Positions 1 to 8,239 of a DNA stretch of 64,000 bases are shown one piece after another (the first letter of the stretch is position 1; every line of letters begins with the position of its first letter). The notes under the pieces are model-generated. The model searched no databases. It was not told the origin of the DNA and saw only the letters and a program-made list of their open reading frames with translations. The stretch covers positions 1 to 64,000 of the forward strand of contig CAWDBL010000025.1 in assembly GCA_963800505.1 (NCBI GenBank). The letters are read 5' to 3'. The stretch comes from Fodinibacter sp963800505. Lineage in GTDB: Bacteria; Actinomycetota; Actinomycetes; Actinomycetales; Dermatophilaceae. The position numbers were made by a program, and so were the translations under genes.

Positions 1-168
1 GATCTGGTCGTCCGCGACATCGAGCGCATCCTCGGCCGACGCCTCGACGAAGGTGACCTCCGGGCCCTCTCCCCCACGGGCATACATCCGCATCGGCGCC
101 AGCGGGAGGAACGTCTCGCACACCTGGCGGGTGTTGCGAAGGGACTGATCGCTTACTCGCTGACCGAG
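1..168 (-). pseudogene. Helicase-like fragment, cut by window edge
   Basis: An open frame runs leftwards off the window from an in-frame TAG at 169-171. It reads like the stretch between the helicase domains of UvrD/NERD-type helicases: DQSLRNTRQVCETFLPLAP, then RMYARGGEGPEVTFVEA and AEDALDVADD. The family resemblance is from memory. The frame lacks everything N-terminal to this, including any Walker A motif, and has no good start; a GTG at 123 is the only candidate. It therefore looks like a 5'-truncated remnant or an assembly joint next to the nrdJ tail. The opposite strand is also open here, so the call is tentative. Confidence 0.35.
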
Positions 169-178
169 CTAGCCTCCG

Positions 179-194
179 CCGAGCATCTGCTCGG
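179..194 (-). terminator. Hairpin just after nrdJ stop
   Basis: CCGAGC-AGAT-GCTCGG (minus strand) is a short perfect hairpin about 30 nt downstream of the nrdJ stop. There is no clear T-run, as is common in high-GC actinomycetes, so it is a weak terminator candidate. Confidence 0.35.
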
Positions 195-222
195 GGGAGA
201 CTCCGCGCCGCTTCCTCTGAGC

Positions 223-3202
223 TCAGCTGCAGCCGCTGGTGCTTCCGCAGCCTTCGCAGACGTAGCAGGAGCCAGCCGGGCGCATCTTCGTCCCGCAGGT
301 CATGCACATCGGCGCGTCAGCAGCCTTGGAGTCACCGAACGCCGCGAGCAGGTCGGCCGAGGAGTGGATCTCCGAGGAGACCTCACGGGCCGAGGCCGCA
401 CCAGCACCGGACGAGACCGTCGAGGCGTCGAGCGACTTGCCCGACTCCCCCGCCGCAGCGGAACCGGACTTGGCCTCCGAAGCCGGCGCACCGGCATCCG
501 ACTTCTTGGACGAGGCGCCGATGCCCTGGCTGAACGACTCGATCTCCTCCTCGAGGTCCTCACCGGTGTCCTCGTCGACCGGCTGGTACGACCCGGTCTC
601 GAGCTGGCGAGCGCGCTCGTCGGCGGTGTAGATGCCCATGTAGGAGCGGGTGTCGAAGTCGAGGTAGTCCAGGGCCAGCCGCCGGAACACGTAGTCCATC
701 AGCGACTGAGCCATCCGCACGTCCGGGTCGTCGGTCATGCCGGCCGGCTCGAAGCGCATGTTCGTGAACTTCTCGACGAACGTCTCCAGCGGCACGCCGT
801 ACTGCAGCGCGACCGAGGTGACGATCGAGAAGGCGTCCATGACACCGGCGAGCGTGGAGCCCTGCTTGCCGAACTTCAGGAACAGCTCACCGAGCCGCCC
901 GTCGTCGTAGGTGCCGGCGGTGAGGTAGCCCTCGGCGCCGCCCACGGCGAACGAGATCGTCTGCGACGCACGGCGCTTCGGCAGGCGCTCGCGGGTGGGC
1001 CGGTAGACGACCTTCTCCACGATCTCCTTCTGAGCGGCCGCAGCCACAGCAGCCGAGGCCTTGTCAGCAGCAGCGTCCTTGGCGGTCGAGCCGCCATCGG
1101 ACAGCGGCTGGCCGACCTTGCAGTTGTCGCGGTAGACGGCCAGCGCCTTCAGGCCCATCTTCCAGCCCTGGACGTAGACGTCCTCGATCTCCTCGACCGT
1201 CGCGTTCTCGGGCAGGTTGACCGTCTTGGAGATCGCACCGGACAGGAACGGCTGCACCGCGGCCATCATCCGCACGTGGCCCATCGCCGAGATGGCGCGC
1301 GCGCCCATGGCGGTGTCGAAGACCTCGTAGTGCTCGGGCTTCAGGCCGGGGGCGTCGATGACGTGGCCCTTGTCGGCGATGTACTCGACGATCGCCTCGA
1401 CGGTCTCCTCGGTGTAGCCGAGCTGGCGCAGGGCCCGCGGGATGGTGAGGTTGACGATCTGCATCGAGCCGCCACCGACGAGCTTCTTGAACTTCACCAG
1501 CGAGAAGTCGGGCTCGATGCCGGTGGTGTCGCAGTCCATCATGAAGCCGATGGTGCCGGTGGGGGCGAGCACCGACGCCTGGGCGTTGCGGTAGCCGTTC
1601 TGGGTCACCGAGCTTGACGACGTCGTCCCACGCCTTGGTGGCGACGCGGTGGATGTCCTTGTCCATCGTGGCGATGGTGCGGATCTGGTCGTTGGCGGCG
1701 GCGTGCTTGCGCATGACCCGCTTGTGCGCGTCGGCGTTGCGGGCGTAGCCGGCATACGGGCCGACGACCGCGGCGAGCTCGGCGGAGCGCTTGTAGGCGG
1801 CACCGGTGAGCAGCGAGGTGATCGACGCGGCGATGGCGCGGCCACCCTCGGAGTCGTAGCCGTGGCCGGTGGCCATCAGCAGCGCGCCGAGGTTGGCGTA
1901 GCCGATGCCGAGCTGGCGGTAGTCACGCGTGGTCTGCGCGATCGGCTCGGTCGGGAAGTCGGCGAAGCAGATCGAGATGTCCATCGCGGTGATGACCAGC
2001 TCGACGACCTTCTCGAACAGCGGCGCGTCGAAGGTGTCGTCGTCGCGCAGGAACTTGAGCAGGTTCAGCGAGGCCAGGTTGCACGAGGAGTTGTCGAGGC
2101 TCATGTACTCCGAGCACGGGTTGGACGCGGTGATGCGGCCGCTCTCGGGGTTGGTGTGCCAGTCGTTGATCGTGCCGTCGTACTGGATGCCCGGGTCGGC
2201 GCACTCCCACGCGGCGGCGGCGATCTTGCCCATCAGCTCGCGGGCGTCGACGGTCTCGATGACCGAGCCGTCCTTGCGCGAGGTGAGGCCGAACTCGCGA
2301 CCCTCCTCGACCGCACGCATGAACTCGTCGGTGACCCGCACCGAGTTGTTCGCGTTCTGGTACTGCACGGAGACGATGTCCTTGCCGCCGAGGTCCATGT
2401 CGAACCCGGCATCGCGCAGCGCGCGGATCTTGTCCTCCTCGCGCGCCTTGGTCTGCACGAACTCCTCGATGTCGGGGTGGTCGACGTCGAGGACGACCAT
2501 CTTGGCCGCGCGACGCGTGGCGCCGCCGCTCTTGATGGTGCCCGCGGACGCGTCGGCGCCGCGCATGAAGGAGACCGGGCCGGAGGCGGTGCCACCGGAG
2601 GACAGCAGCTCCTTGGAGGAGCGGATGCGCGACAGGTTCAGGCCGGCACCGGAGCCGCCCTTGAAGATGAAGCCCTCCTCCTTGTACCAGTTGAGGATGG
2701 AGTCCATCGAGTCGTCGACGCTGAGGATGAAGCAGGCGCTGACCTGCTGGGGGCTGGCGGTGCCGACGTTGAACCAGACCGGCGAGTTGAAGCTGAACAC
2801 CTGGTGCAGCAGGGCGTAGGTCAGCTCGTGCTCGAAGATCTCGGCGTCCTCGGCGATGCCGAAGTAGTCGTAGTCCTTGCCGGCCTTGACGTAGGTCAGC
2901 ACGACGCGGTCGATCAGCTGCTTCAGCCCGGTCTCACGGGCGTCGGTGCCGACGGCCCCGCGGAAGTACTTGGTGGTGACGATGGTGGAGGCGTTGACGC
3001 TCCAGAAGTCGGGGAACTCGACGCCGCGCTGCTCGAAGATCGTCTCGCCGGTCTTCCAGTTCTGCTGGACGACGTCGCGCTTCTGCCAGGTCACCTCGTC
3101 GTAGGGGTGCACGCCCGGCGTCGTGAAGATGCGCTCGACGGTGACTCCCTTGGCGCGGGTGGACTTGCGAGCACCTGCACGTGCTCCTGCGGTCTCGGTC
3201 AT
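223..3202 (-). CDS. nrdJ: Vitamin B12-dependent (class II) ribonucleotide reductase, apparent frameshift
   Basis: Adenosylcobalamin-dependent reductase that makes deoxyribonucleotides for DNA synthesis. The start ATG at 3202 follows a GAAGGAAGG Shine-Dalgarno; N-terminal MTETAGARAG. Visible landmarks are the NPCSEYMSLDNSSCNLASLNL-type active-site region, MMDCDTTGIEPD, and a C-terminal zinc ribbon with CMTCGTKM and CEGCG. Together the parts give about 990 residues, normal for the family. The reading frame breaks at about 1602-1604: after AWDDVVKLG the frame is lost, and NGYRNAQASVLAPTGTI continues in another frame. Removing one G from the plus-strand GGG there restores the expected KLGDQNGYRNA. 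It lies 58 nt behind nrdR on the same strand, so it is probably co-transcribed and repressed by NrdR. As written the gene is split; a homopolymer sequencing error is the simplest explanation. Confidence 0.9.
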
Positions 3203-3260
3203 GCTGTGCCTTCCTTCTGCCCCCCTGCCGGGGGCCGTGGTGACCTGGTATCTGACTGTT

Positions 3261-3782
3261 CTACTGCTGGGGTGTGACAGCCCCGGCGGACGTGCCGCGG
3301 GCTGCCCGGATGCCGGCCGGCTCCTCCCCCAGCGCGTCACGCTCGGCGCGCAGGAGGGTGATGGCCGACTCGAAGTCCTCGAGGTTGTCGAAGGCCTGGT
3401 AGACGGAGGCGAAGCGCAGGTAGGCGACCTCGTCGAGCTCGCGCAGCGGCTCGAGCACGGCCAGGCCGACCTCGTGCGCGTCGATCTCGGCGCTGCCCTG
3501 GCTGCGGATGGTCTCCTCGACGCGCTGGGCGAGCAGCGCCAGGTCGTCCTCGGTGACCGGGCGGCCCTGGCAGGCCTTGCGGACGCCGACGAGCACCTTG
3601 GCGCGGCTGAACGGCTCGGTGGCGCCGGAGCGCTTCACGACCGCCAGGCTGGCCGTCTCCACGGTGGTGAAGCGGCGCCCGCACTCGGGGCACTGGCGAC
3701 GCCGGCGGATGCTCGAGCCGTCGTCGGTGGCACGCGAGTCCATGACCCGTGAGTCGGTGTGGCGGCAGAACGGGCAGTGCAT
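3261..3782 (-). CDS. nrdR: Transcriptional repressor NrdR
   Basis: Represses ribonucleotide reductase genes through an N-terminal zinc ribbon and an ATP-cone nucleotide sensor. The start is set at MHCPFCRHTDSRV (ATG 3782), the invariant NrdR N-terminus, although the frame stays open further upstream. The zinc ribbon is CPFC at residues 3-6 and CPECGRRF at about 31-38; the ATP-cone follows from about residue 45 (VVKRSGATEPFSRAKV). Length is about 173 aa; the C-terminal tail from EEPAGIRAARG is variable. It is the first gene of a two-gene unit with nrdJ, a common arrangement in actinomycetes, and is probably autoregulated through the palindrome upstream. Confidence 0.95.
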   Translation of the reverse strand: MHCPFCRHTDSRVMDSRATDDGSSIRRRRQCPECGRRFTTVETASLAVVKRSGATEPFSRAKVLVGVRKACQGRPVTEDDLALLAQRVEETIRSQGSAEIDAHEVGLAVLEPLRELDEVAYLRFASVYQAFDNLEDFESAITLLRAERDALGEEPAGIRAARGTSAGAVTPQQ

Positions 3783-3818
3783 TTCGGACCCCCTCGCGTG
3801 GCGGTTGCGGCTCGGCGC

Positions 3819-3924
3819 TTGTGGACGAGCGGTGGACACTGGTGTTAACAACCTGTGGGTAACCGAGATTTCGTGTGCACAACATGTGGACGAACTACAT
3901 CGGTGTAACCACTAGATGTAGTGG
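3819..3924 (-). promoter_or_regulatory. nrdR-nrdJ control region: NrdR box and DnaA-box-like words
   Basis: CCACTAGATGTAGTGG at 3909-3924 has 6-nt symmetric arms matching the CTA-N4-TAG heart of NrdR boxes. A weaker second dyad, CACAACATGTG (3878-3888), lies about three helical turns away, the usual NrdR box spacing. Between and beyond them are TTGTGGACGA (3819-3828), CTGTGGGTAA (3853-3862) and ATGTGGACGA (3884-3893), whose complements resemble actinobacterial DnaA boxes (TTGTCCACA). The boxes are seen in the sequence; regulation by NrdR and DnaA is inferred. Confidence 0.5.
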
Positions 3925-4392
3925 CCATCTTGTCCCGATGTGACGCGGACCGCAAGCGGATCGGCCAAAGTCGGCGGGTCGGGTGTGTTTGCGCAGGTCA
4001 GCGGCCCGGATGCCGTGTCGTCCAGTGCCGCTCGGGCGTGTCGCCGGCGTGACGGGGCACCACTGCTGGGGCCGATGTGACGCCAGAGGCACCAGATCTG
4101 GGGTCCGAGCGCGCCGACCGTGCACAACGCGGGGACGCCGCCGTGCCGGCGCCGGCGGCATCCGACTGCGCTGCCAGCAGTGGACAGTGGGACGGATCCA
4201 GGCGCCCGTGATCGCTGGGACGACCAACCCATCACCCGTTCGGCCAGTCCTGCGCGACACGCCGGGTAGAGCGAAGGTAAAGGCTTCCGCAGCCACAGGT
4301 CCAAGTCCTACGCTGGCCGCGCAGGGAACGTCGTGCAGGGGCACGAAGCGGGTGCGACCGACAGGTGGCGCTCAGACAGGGCTGTTGCGCTC
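3925..4392. other. Gene-free stretch between nrdR promoter and small ORF
   Basis: About 470 bases with no reading frame that looks coding in either direction. Open frames exist on both strands, but they are Arg/Pro-rich and lack recognisable motifs or ribosome binding sites. The word GATGTGACGC occurs twice (near 3939 and 4073). I see no RNA gene or mobile element. Confidence 0.4.
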
Positions 4393-4569
4393 ATGGACGG
4401 GTCCAGGTCCTTCCCTCACTTCCACTCCAACGACGTCGTCGTCCCGCCCGGTGATGCGGGCCATGAAGAGCTGGTCGCAGAGCTGCGACGCCTCGCACGG
4501 CGCTACTTCGAGGACGAGCAGCAGGGCCACAAGGGTGGCAAGCACGCGCGCTCGACCACGCAGACCTGA
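4393..4569 (+). CDS. Small hypothetical protein (58 aa)
   Basis: Not recognised. The frame begins at ATG 4393 (MDGSRSFPHFHSNDVVVPPG), or upstream at 4333 if an extra 20 residues are used. The middle (HEELVAELRRLARRYFEDEQ) is a probable amphipathic helix and the tail is basic (KGGKHARS). Third-position GC is high, as in the surrounding genes. No strong Shine-Dalgarno is visible; AGGG lies too far upstream. It may be real, but it has no partner gene that suggests a role. Confidence 0.4.
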   Translation: MDGSRSFPHFHSNDVVVPPGDAGHEELVAELRRLARRYFEDEQQGHKGGKHARSTTQT

Positions 4570-4606
4570 CGCAGCCTGGACCGGTGTGCCGCCGGCGCGA
4601 TGCCGG

Positions 4607-4792
4607 TCACTCCCCCGGGCACGCGCCCTGGTGCACCAGCGCGGCGGTGACCATCCAGTGCCAGTCGGTCGAGGACACCCCGCCGCGGGCGCCGGCGCCG
4701 CATCCGCACTCCCAGTGCCAGCGGCCGAGCGCGTCGCACGCGACGGCCGGGTGGTGGCTGCGTCGGGCGGTGCGCCTGCGGGTCATCCTCAT
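4607..4792 (-). CDS. Small Cys/Trp-rich hypothetical protein (61 aa)
   Basis: The frame opens MRMTRRRTARRSHHPAVACD and continues with GRWHWECGCGAGARGG, then DWHWMVTAALVHQG. Two W-x-W groups and a C-x-C-G motif give it the look of a short cysteine/tryptophan domain rather than random translation, and I have a faint memory of similar small actinobacterial proteins (basic N-terminus, WHCECG, WH..V..AL.H). It could bind metal through CDALGRWHWECGC, which is only an inference. It is convergent with the small ORF on the left. Confidence 0.45.
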   Translation of the reverse strand: MRMTRRRTARRSHHPAVACDALGRWHWECGCGAGARGGVSSTDWHWMVTAALVHQGACPGE

Positions 4793-4848
4793 GTCGACAA
4801 AGAGGCCTCACGAGCCCCACTGATACCTCTGCGGCACAGGCGAGGACG

Positions 4849-5694
4849 TCAGGGATGGAGCAGGGCCGCCAGCTCCTCGACGCCGTCGACCAGGCGCGGG
4901 CCGGGCCGCGCCCACTGACCGTTCGCGTCGACGGCGTGCACCACGACACCGGCCGGCAGCAGCCCCGCCGCCACCAGCCCGTCCGCCTGCTGCTGGGCCC
5001 CGGCCCGGTCGAACCCACACGGCGCGACCACCACGACGTCCGGCGCTGCGGCGTGCACGGCATCCCACGTGACCCGCACCGACTTCTCGCCTGCCGCGCC
5101 GAGCACCGGCTCTCCCCCGGCTGCCTCCACCATCTCCGGGATCCAGTGGCCCGGGGCGTACGGCGGGTCGCTCCACTCGAGCACGACCACGCGCGGACGC
5201 GGGCGTCCGCGAACCCGCGAGCGCACGGCATCCAGCCGATCGCGCAGCGACCCGACCAGGGTGAGCGCGGCGCCCTCGTGGCCAGTCGCCCGACCGACCG
5301 CCACCACGGACTCGAGCACCTCGTCGAGGGTGTGCGGGTCGACGGTGAGAACCGTTGCGCGGCAACCGAGGTGGGCGAGAGCATCGTCGACGGCCGTGAC
5401 GTCGACGGCGCAGACCGCGCAGAGGTCCTGGGTGACGACGAGGTCGGCGTCCAGGTCGGCGAGGGCACCGGCATCCAAGCGGTAGAGGTCCTCCCCCGCC
5501 GCCACCGCACGCGCCACGGCGTCGTCGATCTCGCGCGGGCTGAGCCCCTCGGGCAGGGTCGTCGACGACACCACCCGTCGCTCACGTGCCACCGCCGGGA
5601 CGTCGCACTCGAACGTCACCCCCACGACGTCGTCACCGGCGCCCACCGCGAAGAGGATCTCGGTGGCCGACGGGATCAGGCTGACGATGCGCAC
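4849..5694 (-). CDS. Cobalamin-binding / BtuF-type helical-backbone metal receptor
   Basis: COG0614-type binding protein. The N-terminus VRIVSLIPSATEILFAVGAG is the classic start of the BtuF-like cobalamin-binding family, so GTG 5694 is chosen; the open frame upstream overlaps the next gene's coding region. Further hallmarks are GVTFECDVP, a central LDADLVVTQDLCAVCAV, and VVLEWSDPPYAPGHWIPEMV. About 281 aa. There is no signal peptide or lipobox, unlike true periplasmic or lipoprotein receptors, and no permease or ATPase is adjacent. It is therefore probably a cytoplasmic or stand-alone member. It lies near the B12-dependent nrdJ, which may or may not matter. Confidence 0.75.
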   Translation of the reverse strand: MRIVSLIPSATEILFAVGAGDDVVGVTFECDVPAVARERRVVSSTTLPEGLSPREIDDAVARAVAAGEDLYRLDAGALADLDADLVVTQDLCAVCAVDVTAVDDALAHLGCRATVLTVDPHTLDEVLESVVAVGRATGHEGAALTLVGSLRDRLDAVRSRVRGRPRPRVVVLEWSDPPYAPGHWIPEMVEAAGGEPVLGAAGEKSVRVTWDAVHAAAPDVVVVAPCGFDRAGAQQQADGLVAAGLLPAGVVVHAVDANGQWARPGPRLVDGVEELAALLHP

Positions 5695-5732
5695 CCGCCC
5701 GACCCTACGTGCGTCGGATGCCGGGGCGCCCG

Positions 5733-6614
5733 TCAGCGGGCCAGGCGCACCTCGTCGCCGAGCCGGGTGAGCTTGTCGGGGTTGCGCACGAAGTAGAGCG
5801 ACGCGATCACGCCGTCGACGGCATCGATGGTGATGACGCTGTCGACCACCCCGTCGATCACCGCCACGAGCCCGGGCTGTCCGCCAACCCACTCGACGCG
5901 GAGGTCGACCTCGACGTCCTGGGGGGTGACGGCTGCCAGGAAGCGCAGCACCTTGTCGCGGCCGAGGATGGGGCGCAGCGCCGCCTTGCGCACACCGCCG
6001 CCGTCGGTGACCAGCACGACGTCGGGTGAGAGCACGTCGACGAGCGCCTGCAGGTCGCCGGTGTCGGCTGCCAGCCGAAAGCGCTCGAGCACCGCTGCGT
6101 GCTCGGTGCGGTCGACGCGCTGGCGCGGGCGCCGGGCCGCGACGTGCTCGCGGGCCCGGTGGGCGATCTGCCGCACCGCAGCCGGCGTGCGGTCGACACC
6201 GGCGGCGATCTCGTCGTAGGGCACGTCGAACACCTCGCGCAGCACGAAGACCGCGCGCTCGACGGGGGTGAGGGTCTGCAGCACCAGCAGCATCGCGGTC
6301 GAGACGCTGTCGGCGAGCTCCACGTCATCCGCGACGTCACTGACCGTCAGCAGCGGCTCGGGCAGCCACGGCCCGACGTAGGTCTCGCGCTGTCGCTTCA
6401 CGGTGCGGAAACGGTTGAGCGACAACCGGATGACGATACGCACCAGGTAGGCGCGGGGGTCGCGCACCGTCGTGGGGTCGACCCGCGACCAGCGCAGCCA
6501 TGCCTCCTGGACGACGTCCTCGGCATCCGCCGCGACCTCGAGCATCTCGTAGGCGACCGTGAACAGCAGCGGTCGGAGCGCCTCGAACTCGGCCGCGTCG
6601 GGCGCCTGCGTCAT
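5733..6614 (-). CDS. sigJ: ECF41-type RNA polymerase sigma factor (SigJ-like)
   Basis: Extracytoplasmic-function sigma factor with a SnoaL-like C-terminal extension. Sigma region 2 covers about residues 8-75 (VAYEMLEVAADAEDVVQEAW) and region 4 about 115-165 (LTPVERAVFVLREVFDVPYDEIA). The C-terminal domain starts near 175 and includes DVVLVTDGGGVRKAAL, the DGGG signature of ECF41, which modulates the sigma core instead of a separate anti-sigma factor. About 293 aa, typical. Its ATG overlaps the stop of the upstream CMD gene (ATGA), so the two are translationally coupled. That pairing is the known ECF41 context. Confidence 0.9.
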   Translation of the reverse strand: MTQAPDAAEFEALRPLLFTVAYEMLEVAADAEDVVQEAWLRWSRVDPTTVRDPRAYLVRIVIRLSLNRFRTVKRQRETYVGPWLPEPLLTVSDVADDVELADSVSTAMLLVLQTLTPVERAVFVLREVFDVPYDEIAAGVDRTPAAVRQIAHRAREHVAARRPRQRVDRTEHAAVLERFRLAADTGDLQALVDVLSPDVVLVTDGGGVRKAALRPILGRDKVLRFLAAVTPQDVEVDLRVEWVGGQPGLVAVIDGVVDSVITIDAVDGVIASLYFVRNPDKLTRLGDEVRLAR

Positions 6615-7186
6615 GCGTGCGAGGGTAGGGCCAGCGGCAGCTCGCAGACGTCGGAGTAGCCCTGCGACTGCAGGCCGGCGGCGCTGTTGAAGCGGGAGCG
6701 CATGTTCTCGAGCGCGACGAGCTGGGTGAGCTCGACCACGGCCTTGACGCCGAGGGCCTCCTGGAGGCGGTGGCTCAGCTCGTCGTCGACGGCGCAGGGG
6801 GTGGCGCTCATCGCCTCGGCGTACTCCAGCACGTCGCGCTCGAGCGGGGTGAACACGTCGGAGTCGCGCCAGCGGGGCACCTCGCGCACCTTGGCCTCGT
6901 CGAGTCCCTCGTCGTGGGCGAGGAAGTAGCCGAAGTCCATGCACCAGCTGCAGCCGATGACCGCGGCGCTGGCCAGCTGTGCGTAGGAGGCGAGGTGCTT
7001 GTCGAGGGCGTCCCACGTCGCGACCTTGCGCTCGAAGCCGAGCACCGCCCGCATCACCTTCTGGTGGTGCCAGAGCACGTACGCGGTGTCGGGCACGGCG
7101 CCCCAGGTGCGGCGGGCGTAGGTCTTGAGGATGCCGGCGTAGGGGCCGCTCATCGGGGCCTTGGGGATGCGGAAGGTGCTGGGCAC
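6611..7186 (-). CDS. Carboxymuconolactone decarboxylase-family protein (ECF41 partner)
   Basis: AhpD/CMD-like alpha-helical protein of about 191 aa. The GTG start at 7186 (PSTFRIPKAPMSGPYAGI) is favoured by GAGGAGG six bases upstream. The motif IGCSWCMDFG around residue 90 supplies the C-x-x-C pair (CSWC) used by peroxidase-active family members, followed by LERDVLEYAEAMSATPCAV. CMD proteins are the usual genetic partner, and possibly regulatory target, of ECF41 sigma factors; here the stop overlaps the sigma start by 4 nt. A redox or stress-sensing role is inferred. Confidence 0.85.
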   Translation of the reverse strand: MPSTFRIPKAPMSGPYAGILKTYARRTWGAVPDTAYVLWHHQKVMRAVLGFERKVATWDALDKHLASYAQLASAAVIGCSWCMDFGYFLAHDEGLDEAKVREVPRWRDSDVFTPLERDVLEYAEAMSATPCAVDDELSHRLQEALGVKAVVELTQLVALENMRSRFNSAAGLQSQGYSDVCELPLALPSHA

Positions 7187-7275
7187 GGTGGTCCTCCTCG
7201 GGTGGGGGCGGCCCGGGTGGCCGTCCACCCCTTCAGACACCGGCCGCTGGCGGGGTGTGACACCTCCCCGACTGC

Positions 7276-7347
7276 GACTTCGTGCGACTTCGGCGCGTTC
7301 AAACCCTGCGGAGGGATGCGAGAACCGTGTGTAACTCGCACGAAGTC
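7276..7347. repeat. Palindromic repeat, GACTTCGTGCG family, copy 1
   Basis: Arms GACTTCGTGCGACTT (7276-7290) and AACTCGCACGAAGTC (7333-7347) pair at 14 of 15 positions around a 42-nt centre. It lies between the divergent CMD and GNAT genes, so it is not simply a terminator. Related arms recur at 8155, 9282, 15038 and 60548. Confidence 0.75.
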
Positions 7348-7430
7348 GTGCAGGCGGTGGTGGGCCGCGGATGCAGGCTCGTGGATGCCGTGGGCCCCCG
7401 TCTGTCGGCGCGCGGTGGTTGGGTGGGGCG

Positions 7431-8042
7431 ATGGCAGCGACGGCGAGCGGGACGGCATCCGACGACGTGGTGTGGGAGACGCACCCGGTGACACCGGATC
7501 GGTTCGAGGACTTCGCGGACGTCATCAACCCCAACCGGCGGGCGACGCACTGCTGGTGCCTGTCGCACCGCATCAACGCCGGCGAGATCGAGCAGCTCGG
7601 CGGCGGCAGCCGGGAGGCCGCGATGCGACAGCTGTGCACCCGCGAGCACCCGCCGGGGGTGGTGACCTACCGCGACGGCACGCCGGTGGGGTGGTGCAGC
7701 ATCAGCCCGCGCACCGAGATCCCACGGCTGGAGAACTCGAAGCTGATCCGCCCGGTCGACGACGTGCCGGTGTGGAGCATCATCTGCGTCGTGGTGCGTG
7801 GCGGGCACCGGCGCCAGGGCGTGGTCGGGCACCTGCTGGAAGGGGCGGTCGCCTATGCCGCGGCGGCCGGTGCGCCGGCGGTCGAGGCGCACCCCGTCGA
7901 GCCGACCGGGCGGATGGACACGACGATGGCGTTCGTCGGCACCCGCTCGATGTTCGAGCAGGCCGGCTTCTCGGTGGTCGGCACCACGGATGCCGTGGCG
8001 AGCCGGATGCCGCGCCTCGTCATGCGCCGCACCCTCACCTGA
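7431..8042 (+). CDS. GNAT-family N-acetyltransferase
   Basis: About 203 aa. The start ATG 7431 is preceded by GGTGGGGCG. An N-terminal segment with HCWCLSHRINAGEIEQ (about residues 38-53) precedes the acetyltransferase core. The acetyl-CoA loop is seen as IICVVVRGGHRRQGVVGHLL (about 116-135), followed by the helix LEGAVAYAAAAGA and FEQAGFSVVG near the end. The substrate is unknown. It stands alone, divergent from the ECF41 pair and convergent with the oxidoreductase on its right. Confidence 0.8.
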   Translation: MAATASGTASDDVVWETHPVTPDRFEDFADVINPNRRATHCWCLSHRINAGEIEQLGGGSREAAMRQLCTREHPPGVVTYRDGTPVGWCSISPRTEIPRLENSKLIRPVDDVPVWSIICVVVRGGHRRQGVVGHLLEGAVAYAAAAGAPAVEAHPVEPTGRMDTTMAFVGTRSMFEQAGFSVVGTTDAVASRMPRLVMRRTLT

Positions 8043-8154
8043 CGCCCACCCGACCGCGGTGCGCATCGCCCCGACGCTGGCTCTACGCGGTTGAGTGCTC
8101 AGGTGGCTGCTCTGCCGGGACGACCAGCGCATCGGACCGGCTGGGCCCCGGCAT

Positions 8155-8236
8155 CCCCGACTGATTGCGTTTTGCCCACCTGCCGAAGTCCCCTTCTGGG
8201 GCGCTGGCCGGGGTGAAGATTCGCAAGAAGTCGGGG
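8155..8236. repeat. Palindromic repeat, GACTTCGTGCG family, copy 2
   Basis: Arms CCCCGACTGATTGCG (8155-8169) and CGCAAGAAGTCGGGG (8222-8236) pair at 13 of 15 positions. One arm uses the GACTGATTGCG variant and the other GACTTCTTGCG, both of which recur at 15038 and 60548. It sits between convergent genes and ends 4 nt before the oxidoreductase stop, so it may double as a terminator. Confidence 0.7.
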
Positions 8237-8239
8237 CTC

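Noticed and set aside
364..3277. Long open frames on the plus strand through nrdJ (for example 364-1617 and 1649-3277).
   Set aside because: They are antisense shadows of a high-GC gene, with Val/Leu/Gly/Asp-biased translation and no family motifs, whereas the minus strand encodes NrdJ.
3819..3924. Replication origin.
   Set aside because: DnaA-like words are few and no dnaA, dnaN or AT-rich unwinding region is present; a promoter role is more likely.
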